DNA from: Protopterus annectens
Lineage: Eukaryota > Chordata > Ceratodontiformes > Protopteridae
Assembly (NCBI RefSeq): GCF_019279795.1
Contig: NC_056725.1
Coordinates: 1,746,095,220-1,746,159,219 of the forward strand
Reading direction: 5' to 3'
Length of the DNA stretch: 64,000 nt
The notes under the pieces were generated by a model, which saw nothing but the letters and a program-made list of their open reading frames with translations, ran no database searches and was not told where the DNA came from. This document shows positions 46,112 to 58,026 of the stretch, piece by piece. How positions within the stretch are numbered: the stretch's first letter is position 1; each line of letters opens with the position of its first letter. The position numbers were made by a program, and so were the translations under genes.

Positions 46112-46240
46112 TGCCTAAATAAAAAAAATATTTTCCTCTAGATAAGTGAGGAAAGTGAGCACAAGAGCTGATTTTCTCTTGGCAAGTGAGGAAAGTAAGT
46201 ACCAAAACTGTTTTCCTCTAAGTAATGAGGAAGGTTGAGT

Positions 46241-49200
46241 GCTGTAGTAATTAGGTTATTTAGTGCTTACAACAAGATCTGAACAAGTGCTGATCACGAA
46301 TAAGCAAATTCAAGTGCTAAAACTAAGAATCTATATCTGGACTAAACTAGTTACAGGAAAGGGGGGAAACAATTGCAAGTGTTGGCTTTTAAATCAGAAA
46401 TTTGTGAGATGGAAAAACTGCCGTAATGGCCAGTAACTACAATTTCTGGGCCAGAGCCACTCCTTATGTGGTTGATAGGTTACCTAGTGCTTACTACTCC
46501 CACTGATAAGCTAGAAGGCTTCCCTCCAACGCAGAAAGCTTGGGGGGCTCAGAAGCTTACATGCAGTCCTGGATACAGCAAATCTGAATCTGGACTACAC
46601 TAGTTACAGGAAAGGTAGGAAACAGGCTTAGATTTTTTTTATATATACAAAAAATTAGCTAAAATGGCAGTAAAAACAATTCAAAGCTAGCACACTTGAG
46701 CATGTAGCAATGTTAGACCAAACAGTTTAAAAAATGCAATTAAATTAAAAATGACTAAAAACAAGTGCAGAAGGAGTCTATTAGGTAGAATGAGGTAGAG
46801 ATGGGATGAGTGTCCCATATCAAATCTACAGTGGGGGGGGGGGCAACTGCAAAAGCCTCCAAATTTAATCAAGTCCAGAATAGGGAGGGTGAGTAGGGGA
46901 AAACCATCACCTTCAGCAGAGATCTGAAAAACTATACAGTGAAGCAAAAATAAGTGCACCACTCTGAAGTCAGCCAGCAATGATATAAAATTAGTCAAGC
47001 AACAATTAACAGTACACAACTGAAGTGCCAGAAAAATATACTTGGCTCTGTATATCTCCAGATAGTTGGAAGAGCACTCTGTCAGGCCACAGGAAGGCTC
47101 CAGCAATGATATGCAGGCTCCAGCAATGATATGCAGGCTGTTACTAGTTTTCCATGCTAGAAATTTGATTGCATAGTATAAGGGGTTAGGAGCATGTTAA
47201 CCAGAGCTTGTCTTTTACTTGAATCTAGAACAGAAGCTGCTGTTAAAAATGGGGTAATTGCTAAGATATATAAAATACAGCGGGATAACTATAAGAATCA
47301 ACCAGAAAATGTTAGAAGCAATTGGGAAGAGAATGAAAAGGCAATATAAAAGCAGCATTGGAAGGACATCTGTATGGCTGTCAGGTATACAACAAAGTCT
47401 AGAAGATTTAGGATTTTTGCATGAAGTGTTTGCATTTCCAGGGGTAGATAACAGTTGCAGTTGTGATGTGAAAGTGTGTGTGTGAGATGCTTGGGAACAT
47501 GTATTTTGGGAGGGTATGTAACAGGTTGGCAGATTTTAAAATTCTCTGCAGAGTACTTTGTCAGAAATACTGAAGGTAAAATGATTGTAACTAAGGAAAT
47601 GATTCTTGTGAACTGGGATATTGTCTGAATTGCCTAGACATTGTACGGCCTTGTTAAGTTTAATGCTGTTATCTGTCTAAAATGCAATTACTGGAAAATT
47701 AAAATCTAGAAGTTACCAAAATAGTGAATACTGTAAAGGAAATAAAAGAATCTGAAGTGGGATTGTTGCAAAAGGGAAGGAACTAACTACATAGAAATGG
47801 ATTTTGTGGGAACAATATTTAGGAATAGGGGTGAAGTTAGGGGAATGCATGATTTCTGTAATTTATTAATGGGATGAACGTTAAATGAAAAACCTCTAAT
47901 GCATGAAACTCTTGAATAATGTGTACAGTGTTTTTTTTTTTTTTTCTTTTCTATAATTGTGTGTCCATGCCATTGTTTAAATGGTATGAATTTAGAAAGG
48001 TGTTAAAAATATATTGCAAATGTCCTGACATGGTAAAATCACGCTACAACTTTTTCACAGGTGAAGTGTCACAGATAATGACTGCAAGACTGGCTTCAGC
48101 AAAGTCTGTCAGTACCACCTCTTGAGACACTGTGAAACTTGTGGACTCCTTTATTAGTTTTCATCAAAATATATCTTGAGCCTGTAGTTTCAAGACAGGC
48201 ATTTTCTGCCAGATCAACTTGACTTTTCTTATCAACCATTATGATATAAAAGCCTTTCCCTTGGTGTTTGGCTTTTATCAGTATGGTGCACATGTCTGCT
48301 TCAGAAAAGCTGTCTGCATCAAGTGTAGCTTTGGGGCATCAGCCTTGGCCATTGTGTGCCTTGGCTTTTGACATTGCCTGTATCTGCAAGGTTGTCAGTC
48401 CAAAGTGTGGTGGAGTACCTGTGTCAACCCCAGTAGGATTGGTCTTTCAGCAGTTGTTGCTGATTTCTGCGGCAAGCACTCAGCTTGGCTCGAGAGTTAG
48501 TGCTGTCTTTGCATATGCTTCTGCATGTGCCTCCTTTAGAACTGTTCCATCTCTAGGGTAGGTCCCTATTAGAGTAGAGTTCCTTTATTTGAGACAATAT
48601 CTTTTCTGTTTCTCATGTTGGAAGATTGTGTGTTCTAAAGCCAAAGCCTTGTTCTTAGTGTCTCTAACTTGTATCTCAGACTCCTCATCATCCTTGGACT
48701 CATCAAGGGTTGATGCATACAGATATTTCAAGCACTGGCATTACTGCCCTTCTAGCTTCCCAATATACCAAAACACTTGTTCACATAATAAGCATCCAGG
48801 CTGTTCTTAAGAATATCTAAACTAGTACTTGCTTTAGTGTAATTTGGTAACCTTCCATGCATCAGCTGCTCTCTGAGAACCAGTTAGTACACTTCTCATT
48901 CCTATAGAATCTTTTTTTAATTTCTCTAAGTCTTTTGAGTTTCTAATACCAAGATGAGAATGTACCCTATTCCTAAGTCAAAGTAAGATTAAAGTTCATG
49001 AAATGACTATGTTTTCTATCTGTCAGCCAGAAGTGCTGTTCACAGCACCCGCAATGTGCCCAGTAATGATGACTCCTGCAATTCTTGTGGGATTACATGT
49101 ATTAGTAACATATCTAAATATGATTGCAGATTTTTTTTTTTGTAAGACCTGTTGCTCCTTTTACTGTTGGAACTGTCTGGGTATCTTTCTTCCATATTGC

Positions 49201-49399
49201 TCTTATTAAAGATTTTGTGTGTCTCTGTATGCAAGACACTGTAGTCACTGGGTGTGGCAATTTCAATGATCAATGCTACTTTGTCTTTTCATGGACCACT
49301 ATATCCGTTTGTCCAGCATTTATCTTTTAAACTGTTGGTAATGGGTGATCCCATGTGATGTAGAAGTCATCATTTTCTGTGATGCTTTGTGGCTTGTTT
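46241..49399. other. No recognised gene; probably old repeats and unique DNA
   Basis: AT-rich sequence with a 20-bp local duplication (caggctccagcaatgatatg, about 47,097-47,136) and short homopolymers. A frame at 48,268-48,561 vaguely resembles a decayed retroelement gag, but I cannot support it. No host exon is recognisable. Confidence 0.4.
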
Positions 49400-52170
49400 C
49401 CAATGCTTTTCAGTCACTTAACTTTACACAATCCCCAAAGCAACAACAGTCTTGCCACATTACTATGCCTTTCAGTGTACAGTCTTCCTGCTATGAGTAT
49501 GTCACAACCAGCAATGAGGTGTGCAACTGTTTCCAATTCTGTTTTACAAAACCTCCATTTGTCTGTTTCCTCCCACATGTCCAATGGACTTTGCAAACCA
49601 GTGTGTATGTAGCCCACTATCTTGAGCTGCCAATATTAACCTTTCATCTCTTGGTTTGAATTTAGCCTCGGTGGTGCAGCGGTAGCGTTGTAGCCTCACA
49701 GTAAGAGGTTCTCCCGTTCGATTCTCGGCTGGAGTGCCTTCTGTGTGGAATTTGCATGTCCTCTCTGCGGTCGAGTGGAGTTTGAAAGACATGCGTGAAT
49801 GGGCGTGCCTTCATTGAAGGTTGGGCATTGGGCTGGCACCTCGGCACCGTAAAAATCAACTGCCAATCATTAGTGGACCGGCGTTCCACTGTAGCGACCC
49901 CTAACCGGGAAAAAACGAAAGAAAACAACATCTCTTGGTTTGAATTTGCCTCTCCTTAACTATTCCTGCATTCGATCTTGATCAACATGAGGTTCTTCCA
50001 GAAGTTTTCTATACTTGCAACTATATTTATGCGTTTTCCACATTTTTTGCCTTCTCATCTGGTCCTTCACCTTATATTCTTTATTTTGTTTTTTGACGCA
50101 TTCAGTTGCTGCTTGATTTTTATCTACTTCTGATATGATTTCCATACCCGCTTAACACCGATATGCTTCTGCTAGATTAAGCAGAGAAGTCATCTCAGAT
50201 TTATTCTCCTCGTGTTTCAAAACTTTCACTACTTTTGGGGTTTGTGAGGTCAGCAGATGTGTGAGGTCCCACGATTGCAGATCTGTACATGTAATCAGTT
50301 TCAAGGAAGCCCATCCTTCTTTGGAACGGGGAATATATAATCTTGGGTATGCAATGATTTTTATAAATCATTTGATGTCCATGAAGCATCCTACTTTTTT
50401 TCCTGTATAATCTGTCCAACACATTTTGGAGCTAGTCATTCAGTCCAAAACTGTAAGAACAGGAAGAGCAATTTGGATTATAGCTTAAATTTTGTTCCTA
50501 GATGTCAACAACGTGTTCATGATTAATTTAAGTTTTCTAAAGTATTCCTTACTAAGTTTTATTCGCATTTGTTAATATTTTATTGTTGATCTTTCATCGT
50601 TCCCCAAATATTTATACACTCTTGCTCAAGTTCTTTTATTTCACATTCTTGTCCCAAACTAATGTTTTCTTGGTGCTGCAGTTTTCCTGCTTTAAAGGTT
50701 GCTTTTGCACATGTATCAAGACAAAATGACAGTCTTGCATCATCTGAAAAAGTTTTGACAACTTGCAGTTGTGGTTTCAGTTGCTCATCTGAGCTATAGT
50801 TCTAAGTCATCGACAAAACAATGAGAAGTCTTTGCACTTTGTTTTTTTCTAGGAACCAGATTATAGCCATGGCCTAAGCTGTTAAATAGACAGCTTAATG
50901 GGTTAAGGGCAAAACAGAATAGCAGAGGTGACAGAGTCCCCCTGGAATATCCCACCTTTGATTTTGTTTATCCCTGGGATAATAATTTGTCCTTTATCAT
51001 GGCTTAATTGCAAAGTGGTCTGCCACTGTTTCATGGTCACTGTAATGTAGTTGATCAGTGTTGGGTGCATCTTGTACATTTTTAAGCACTCTTTTATCCA
51101 TGAATGTGGGATGTTATCAAATGCTTTTTTTAGTCAGTCTGTGCCATACGTGGATTCTTCCCTTTTTTACAGTTCTCCACTATGCCTTTTAACAATAAAT
51201 GATCCTTTGTTCTGTATGACTTTCTTTTATTGCCTTTTTGTTCTATTACCATAATTGAGTTTTCTTCTAAATGACTATAAACTCTTGTCTGCATCAATTC
51301 CAGTATATAGTTCATACTTCATTGAAAGACAAGTTATTGGCATATAACTTTTAGGGTAGCTTGCAGGTTCACTCAGCATTGTTTTTCGTGTTGTTAACCA
51401 GGATTGTGTCTGTTCGGGGTCCACATGTAAATAGTTCTTACTCATGGCTAAATCTTCGTGCAAAAATGTTAATACTTTTAACCAGAATTTAGGTACTGCG
51501 TCTGGGTCTGGGGTTTTCCAATTAGAGGCTTTTCTTAACTTTGTTTCAGTCTCTCTGGCTGTTAATCCAATTTCATATCCTGTACCTTTAAACTTCTTAT
51601 TCTTTCTTTTACTTCTGTCCATTTAACATCTTTATTTTCCAGAGAATCTTTATAAACCTCCAAATTATATCTTCTTTTTTTGTGGTCTTTCAATTCCTTC
51701 TACCCAATTTCCCAATTGTTTCCCAATTCTCTATAAAACTTTTTTGGGTCAGCAATAAGTTGCTTATATTGTACTTTTCCTGTATATTTATCTGCTTATC
51801 TTCTGTTTTTTCACCTGTGCTGAGATGTTTTTATTTGCAATAGTGCATGATAGATCCTGATCTGTTCTAATACTGCGCATTGCTTTTATCACATCTATCT
51901 TTCTAAGTATTTTTGTTGATCTGTTCCCTCTTCTATACTCTAACAGTGACACTTCTTGTCTTAATTGCTTTATAGTTTTTTAAAGTTGATGTTTCCATGA
52001 TGGTATTCGATTTCTCCTCTTCCTTTCCCTCACTATCCTGTATTCTTGTCGTAGAACTTTCAGTTATTAATTTAGCTGTACAGTAGTATATCCTGTTTAC
52101 TTCTTTTATATTCCATGGATCTCTATGGACAGTCCTAATTACTGTGTTCATTCGTATTATCAAACTTCTG
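49400..52170 (-). mobile_element. R4/Dong-like LINE, decayed, carrying a SINE
   Basis: Minus-strand fragments in order are 'RKASNWKTPDPDAVPKFWLKVLT' (about 51,545-51,475), 'SYPKSYMPITCLSMKYELY' (about 51,355-51,300), 'QKGNKRKSYRTKDHLL' (about 51,245-51,195), a KAF.. block, 'FVDDLEL' (about 50,817-50,800, RT box with both Asp), 'FSDDARLSFCLDTCAKATF' and, near the end, 'MGYIHTGLQSPLDMWEETDKW'. This pattern fits the R4/Dong group, which use a restriction-type endonuclease, more than CR1/L2. Many stops and shifts are present. The SINE at 49,664-49,928 splits its 3' part. Confidence 0.6.
49664..49928 (+). mobile_element. tRNA-derived SINE with 19-bp TSD
   Basis: The head has an A-box-like GGTGGTGCAGCGGTAGCG and a B-box-like GGTTCTCCCGTTCGATTCTC (about 49,708-49,727). 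The tail reads 'ctgtagcgacccctaaccggg' followed by an A-rich end. The perfect 19-bp repeat catctcttggtttgaattt flanks it (49,645-49,663 and 49,929-49,947), proving retroposition into the R4-like LINE. The tail motif resembles 3' ends of RTE/Rex3-type LINEs known from fishes, so such a LINE probably supplied its machinery; that is inference. Confidence 0.85.
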
Positions 52171-53570
52171 ACGTTTTGGGTGTTAATACAGTAGCAAACA
52201 AGCTGATCAGGACCCTCACAAGTGGATTTAACACCAGGAGGTGGTCTTAGAAATTATGCAGAAAATGGGATGTCTCCACGATGGATCTTTTTACATCACC
52301 AGAAAATGGATGACTGCCTCATTTCTGTTTAAGAAATCCTTGCAAATGGACTTGGACATCAGATGCCTTTTCTGTTGCACTGACTGAACTTTGTGCCATG
52401 CTTCTGAGATGCTGTTCTGGCCCAGGTACCACTCATTCTTCCTGCTCTGTGAAATGGCTCTAGGATAGTTCAAGTTTCTACCCTACCGAGTGGACTGTCT
52501 GAAAGAGTGCAGTGGCTCACTCGTACACCCCCCCCCCAATCTCTGGACTCCATAGCTCTCAGCATGGGTGATGTAATGCTTTTTAGATACCAGTACCCTG
52601 GGCATGTGCTTAGCTTTATCAGAGAAGGAAGAAAACATGCCACTAAGAGATCGTATGTCCACGTGGAAGTGGTTTGTCTTCTGGTGCCAGAGAATGACAA
52701 GAAGTGCTGCAGTCCAAGTACTGTAGTGACCTTCTGAAGCTTGGACTGGCATACACCTTTAAGTTCTACCTGTCTGTCATCTCTGCCTGATTTCCTCTGG
52801 AACAACCTCTAGGTAACCTTTTCCTAGTCGGGGGGGGGGGGGTCAGGGGGTCCTCCACATGAGGCCACCAAGGAAAGGATTAGCACTCCCTTTGGATCAG
52901 AATTACAAGCATCCTTTTTGTCACTAAAGTTCCTGACTTGATGACAGCCTTGTACTGGTGGCACTTAACTTAGTCATGAGGGTGTCTCAACTTCAGAAAT
53001 GTTGGATTCACACAAGGGCCTGTTCTTCCACAACGGGTGAGGCTTAGAGACTGATCTTTCCTTCTCATAAGGTATTAGAATTTAGTCTCAAGCAGTCCAT
53101 TCAGCTTTTTTGTCACCAACAGAAGAGGTTTAAGTAATCTTGTACTTCCTGGGTGTGCACAGGCAATTGAATTTTTTCCTGGTCAGAGCTAAAGATTTAA
53201 AAAAGACAGACTAGCTGTTTATTTCTATGACAGATGAGGAAAAGGGACGACCAGTGTTGTGATGCATCTCCAAGCATCTCTTTCACTGTGTTCAGTTCTG
53301 CTGTCCTATCAACAGAAGATGGCTGGTGGGCACACTTAAGGCCCACTACTGTGGCCGTCATGCAGGGCATATACTCTCATTCAGTCTTAAAAGCTGTGAC
53401 TTGGTCACTTGTTTACAGATTTCATAAACACTATTAGGCTGTCACTCTGGGACTGGGTTTGCCAAGGCTGTCCTGCAAGGCATCTTCAGCAGTGGTCATT
53501 CCTGTCTCCATGACCCAGTCTGAACATCGTATAGTTGTGTAGGTAATGTACCAAAGTAGTAGATGTTCAA
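52171..53570 (+). mobile_element. Decayed DIRS-like (tyrosine-recombinase) retroelement fragment
   Basis: Scattered + strand fragments resemble DIRS pol: an RNase H/connector region similar to '..LFTSPENG*LPHF..' (about 52,285-52,325) and a C-terminal 'KAVTWSLVYRFHKHY' (about 53,390-53,437), which parallels the catalytic-Tyr end of DIRS recombinases. Everything else is unreadable and C- or G-runs interrupt it. It is much older than the DIRS copy at 55,287. Confidence 0.4.
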
Positions 53571-54125
53571 ATAGATCACTTTTGGAATACTGTGCCCCAT
53601 TCACCTTCCCTCTAGAGAAGTACACATTCTCCACCACCTACTCTCTCATGGCCATGTAGGCCCCTCCTACACCCTTCATCTTCTACTATCTGTAGGAATA
53701 TTGTTCACTTTCTTCCCTCCTATCCCTTTGCCTTGGGATAGGTGGCTTTTTTAATAATGCAGCTGAGGAGAATAGAATCCTAATCCAGCACTTTGAGCCT
53801 CACCTAGTTTTCCGGGGTCTGCCTGCAAGTCTTTTCTCAGACAATACAACTTTAATTGTTGGATGTTTTATTTGGTATTTTTGCACACATGGAAGAGGAT
53901 GATTCATTTTTATAATTATGAAAAGCATTCATCAATTTTAAGATGTATTGCAGTTGAGCTGATCTACAGTAGTTGTTGCTCATGATGGTTAGAATGAGAA
54001 AGTGTGAGGGAGGTGGCAAATAGATCCATCCATCCTCAACCCCTTTTCCCATTTTGCACATGGGGTCGGGGTGTCACTTTCGCAGTGACAGTCATCTCAA
54101 GGAAATGTTTACACTGCCAGGTGAC
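53571..54125. other. No recognised feature
   Basis: AT-rich to neutral sequence ending at the second SINE's target duplication. Confidence 0.4.
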
Positions 54126-54411
54126 TAGCAATACCGTGGTAGTTCATTTGCACCACTCACTCTTGCACCCATTCTCACCTACAGATAATTCAGAGTGACC
54201 AATCCACCTACTGCATATCTTTAGAAAGTGGGAGGAAACCATAGCACCTGGAGGAAACCATAGCACCTGGCGGAAACCCACATGACCTCAGGGAGGATAT
54301 GCAGACTCCGCACAGAAGGTACTCCAGCCGAGAATCGAACCAAAGAACCTCTTGAAGCAGCAACGCTAACCGCTGCACAATCGCGGCCACCAATATCCAT
54401 TTGCCAGGTGA
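54126..54411 (-). mobile_element. tRNA-derived V-SINE-like element, 11-bp TSD
   Basis: On the minus strand the head reads GTGCAGCGGTTAGCG and GGTTCTTTGGTTCGATTCTC, followed by a conserved central part ('gcatatcctccctgaggtcatg', 'gtttcctcccactttc', 'aatgggtgcaagagtgagtgg') of a kind widespread in fish SINEs. An 11-bp repeat tgccaggtgac lies at 54,115-54,125 and 54,412-54,422. A 20-bp piece (ggaggaaaccatagcacctg) is duplicated inside. The head is similar to that of the SINE at 49,664, but the tail differs. Confidence 0.75.
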
Positions 54412-54665
54412 CAGATATTGACAGTAATACTTCAGTGCACTCAGAATGTTGTGTTGCATAAGTTTTACTGGTGGTAAGTAGTATTTCAATTTTTTAGTTG
54501 TAAATCTAAGGCAATTGAGTACATTACATTGTTCAGCATTGTGACTCAGTCGAAGTCTGCCATGCAGTTCCAGAGTTTAGTCCTGACCCTCACTGTACAT
54601 GTGGAGCTTTTTTCCAAAAGTATGTATGCTTTGTGTTTACTCTAGTTTCCTATTACCTCCTAAAT

Positions 54666-54943
54666 GGGTTCAGGCGCCTAGGCAGCGAGACATTTCCCCT
54701 GTGGTACATTTGACTGGAGACAAATGGCTGAAATGACATTCAGCTCCAGAGAAATATGGCTGTTTGCAAATTCCCTGTGGGCAAAGAGAAGAATGTGTTG
54801 TCATACCTACAACTTCAATAACCAAATGCACAGGGGGAAAACAAACAGCCATATTTCTCTGCAGCTGAATGTCACTTCAGCCATGTGTCCCCAGCCAAAA
54901 TGTATCGCAGGGAAATGTCTCGCTGCCTAGGCGCCTGAACCCG
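54666..54943. mobile_element. hAT-like fold-back MITE with 8-bp TSD
   Basis: Long inverted arms (GGGTTCAGGCGCCTAGGCAG at the left and its complement at the right) extend about 100 bp each. They are flanked by TCCTAAAT (54,658-54,665 and 54,944-54,951), with one extra G at the right junction. The 8-bp duplication suggests the hAT superfamily. There is no coding capacity. Confidence 0.7.
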
Positions 54944-55286
54944 TCCTAAATACATGCTTCTCAATTGGCTACTCTGAACTGTCCATTTATGTTTGCCATT
55001 ACTAAAAATAGCCTAAGTAGACCATTTCACTTTCCTAGTAAACAAGTAGCTAAATTAAAAAAAAAAAAATCCACTTGGAAGTTGATGTTTTTGTAACGCA
55101 ATGCACTTACATTTTGGATGAATAATATTGTTGCAGCTTGATTACATGGCAGTCAAATCCTTTGAACATGGAAGGCAGTGTTTCCAGAGTGGAACAATTT
55201 GTGTTAATAAGAGCCAGCCTGAGGCCTATTTTTGTTTTAGTATGCTACCATTAGAATGCCCTGTTACTTTTTGCAAAATAAAAAGA

Positions 55287-55438
55287 TGTTAAGTTGTCAA
55301 TCTCGCCTTCATTCTTGCTGGATGGGTTCGGAGCCGATCCTCTGCTCCGACTCGGCCTATACTAAAGCTCAAGAGCTATTTTTACCGGCTCAAGGCTACC
55401 CTGTATCCCACAATGCTAGGCGCTAACTACCCAGATCT
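55287..55438 (+). repeat. DIRS left inverted terminal repeat
   Basis: Starts at 'tgttaagttgtcaatctcgcc' and includes 'gctggatgggttcggagccg' and 'ggcgctaactacccagatct'. The same text occurs inverted at 61,231-61,380. Confidence 0.85.
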
Positions 55439-55813
55439 TGTTTGCCGCTTCAGCTGCGAGGTTGTGTTTTTGCCGGCTCTCAGGTTAGATTTATAAAAAT
55501 CTCTTCTGGTAAGGTTTTTTCCTCCCTTTTGGTAGTAATACTTTTTCTATTTGATCCACTTTACCCCTCTAGTGTATCCCCACCTTAGATGGTTCCCTTT
55601 CGGGTTTGTTTCTAACTATTTCTCGTTACCAACCCCACTCCGTAGATTACTAGGCCTTCGGGCTAATTTTTAGTTTAAATCTTAGCTTAGTCTTAAGTTT
55701 AATTTAATTAAATTTAGTTTAAAATTCTCTATTTGTCAGTCTAAACAGTCTCAGTCTTTGTGTGACTAGACTGAGTAAGTTTGAGTGTGGGTGTTTGACT
55801 TATCCCTGTCAGG

Positions 55814-58026
55814 ATGTCTAAGGATTCCAGGGTTTCAGGCTTCAAGAAGTGTGACTCGTGCTGTCAGAAGATGTCTCTGACAGATGGTCACACTTGTGTT
55901 TATTGCTTGGGCCCTCTGCACCTGCAGGACTCTTGTTCTGTCTGCCATGCATTCAGTCCAAGAGTCCTGCAGGAATGCAGAAACAAGCTTATTTTACGAG
56001 GCTTGTTGAAACCCAAAGGTTCCCCGACCAAGTCTTCGTCGGGCAAACCTTTGAAGCCCACAAAACTGTCTGCTCCAAGAACCGAGGCTTCGAACAGTGG
56101 TGCTCTTAGTGCTCCTACGTCGGCTCCGGCTGGAGCCGATGCTCCCAAGACTCAGTCGGCTCCGATCGTTGCGTCGGAACAGTCTACAAGCCGTAAGCGC
56201 TCCAGGTCTCCTTCTTTGGAGTCGGTCCATTCGGCTCCGAGATCTCCTTTGCTTTCGGAGCGGAGCCATCGGTCCCATTCCTCTCTGTCTTCCAGGCTTT
56301 TGGAACACGACCTCGAGAGGGTGGTTAACAGACTCCTTAAGTCGCAGGCACTGGCCCAGATGCTTCAGAGCCTTTCTCAACAGACAGCGGCTATCCCCAT
56401 TCTATCGTCGATTCCTCTTCCGACTCTTCCTCTGAGCTCGGAGCCGGAGTTCGTGGGAGCCGGGACCGTCGACACGTCTGAGCCGATACCACACCTTTTG
56501 GCTCCGTCGTCGGCTCCAATCTCTTCCATGGTTCCATCCTTGGAGGGATCCAGGCGCCGGGACTCCCTCGTCTGCTCCGAGGGGGCGAGTGGCATCGGAC
56601 CCTTGTCCGACCTCATTCTCCCTCTCGGAGCCTCGGTGCAGGTGAGTTCGGCCCCGACATCGGCCTCGGAGCTGTCCCTCTCAGTGCCGGGAGGGGTCCT
56701 TAGGAGTGGGGACCTTCTTCCCTGCCTGATAGGGGTGCCTTTGAGGTCATGAGGAGTGTGCTGGCCCCTATGCCTGCTCCTCTCAGCTCCCTCAGCTCCT
56801 CCCACTGTTGTGCCTGCTACGGTCTCTACCCATCCTCCCGACCCCGACCGCAGAGATCCAATGCCTCAGTTGCCCCCATTGGGAGCATCCTCCTCTTCCG
56901 AGGCCTCCCCTGATCCGTCAGGGGATCCCCCTCGGAAAAGGAAATGCAAGAGGAAGCATGTGGACTCTCCTGAGTCCGTCACATCCGATACAGACTTGGA
57001 TGAGTCGGAAGGGTCCCCACGGTCCCCCTCTGAGGATGTCTCTTTTTCTGACATCCTTGAGATCCTCAAGCAGAGGGGGAACTGGTCTACCCTCAATCCT
57101 TCCGAGGACAAGTCTGTTTCTAGAGGCTTTTGGTTCTCGCCCTTCCACCTCCTGGGTGTCTCCGCCCTTTGACCCCCTCATGGAAGTGGTGGCGCGGAAG
57201 GCATGGACGGCCCCTGACACAATGGAACCTACCCCACGGAGGCCTTCAAAAATTGATCACAGCCCCTTCTGATAAGCAGTTTTTAACCAAGGGTGTCCCT
57301 GTTGATGCCATGGTGGTGGCGGCAGCCACTAAGAAGGAACTGGCTGATCCTTCAGTACCGATCCCCCCTCCTAATAAGGAATCTAGGACTATGGATAGGT
57401 ACGGCAAGTGGATGTTTTCTTCAGCGACCTTTACCATGTGGTCGCTGAATTACTTATGTCATTTCACCCGCCTTCAAAGAGACATGCTCAAAGAAATGGG
57501 TGAAACTTTACAGGATCCAACAGCTGCGGGGTCTCGAGACAAAATCAACTCCCAGCTGGCAACCCTGAACTCGATTGTTAACTCCTCCATGCAGCTTATT
57601 TCCTATGTGACCGATGGGGCGAGTAGGGCTGCAGGCACAGACGTGGCCTTAAGGCGTCACGCCTGGATGCGGCTTTGTAACTTTGCTGACCCCTTCAAGG
57701 CGTCCCCCACTAACTACCCCTTTGATGGTTTGGCGTTGTTCGGACCTCAAGTGAAGGATACTTTGACCAGATGGGAACAGGATGGCAAGACACTCTCTGC
57801 CGTTGGAGTCCATTTTTCCACCCCGTCTAGACCATACCCTAAGGGTCAGAAGGGTGGAAAAATGTGGTTTCGCAAACCACAGGGAGTCACGCCTGACGCA
57901 CGAGGTGAGTTCCCCTCTAGAGGCAGGGGGGGGGACAATAACAGACGCCGCCCTAGGGGCAGAGGGGGTCCGCAGAATCAGGGTAGCAGAGAAGTTGTCT
58001 CTGGCCAGCCCTTCCAGCATCCCTGA
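55814..58026 (+). pseudogene. DIRS gag-like ORF, one stop and one frameshift
   Basis: The gag protein probably packages element RNA. The frame starts at 55,814 (MSKDSRVSGFKKCDSCCQKM) with a Cys-rich N-terminus (CDSC, CVYC, CSVCHAF within the first 45 residues). A long Ser/Pro-rich region coded by repeated tcggctcc-type words follows. A TGA at 56,750-56,752 interrupts the frame, which then continues to about 57,170. A frameshift near 57,150 moves the conserved C-terminal part to another frame (MDRYGKWMFSSATFTMWSLN, LRRHAWMRLCNFADPFK, ending in an Arg/Gly-rich tail GRGGDNNRRRPRGRGG). The combined length of over 700 codons is plausible for DIRS gag. Confidence 0.7.

Larger units (their letters stand above)
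42174..46240 (-). mobile_element. CR1-like LINE, second copy (minus), with assembly gap
   Basis: This is the same family as the copy at 20,810-24,957. The 3' end is at the low coordinate, with octamer repeats (ttcatagg x3, 42,180-42,203). The 5' leader near 46,120-46,240 contains three imperfect copies of 'aagtgaggaaagt'. Fragments read from 5' to 3' are ORF1 'MSKGQLPGFSPV' (about 46,111), the SGNH domain (45,724-45,386), endonuclease (45,122-44,450) and RT (44,145-42,476). Frameshifts are frequent. The 500-base N gap removes the RT catalytic core. It lies outside the giant Harbinger, about 1.3 kb to its right. Confidence 0.75.

Noticed and set aside
48268-48810. Possible decayed retroelement gag
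   Set aside because: Only a general Ser/Ala-rich resemblance; no block could be matched with confidence.
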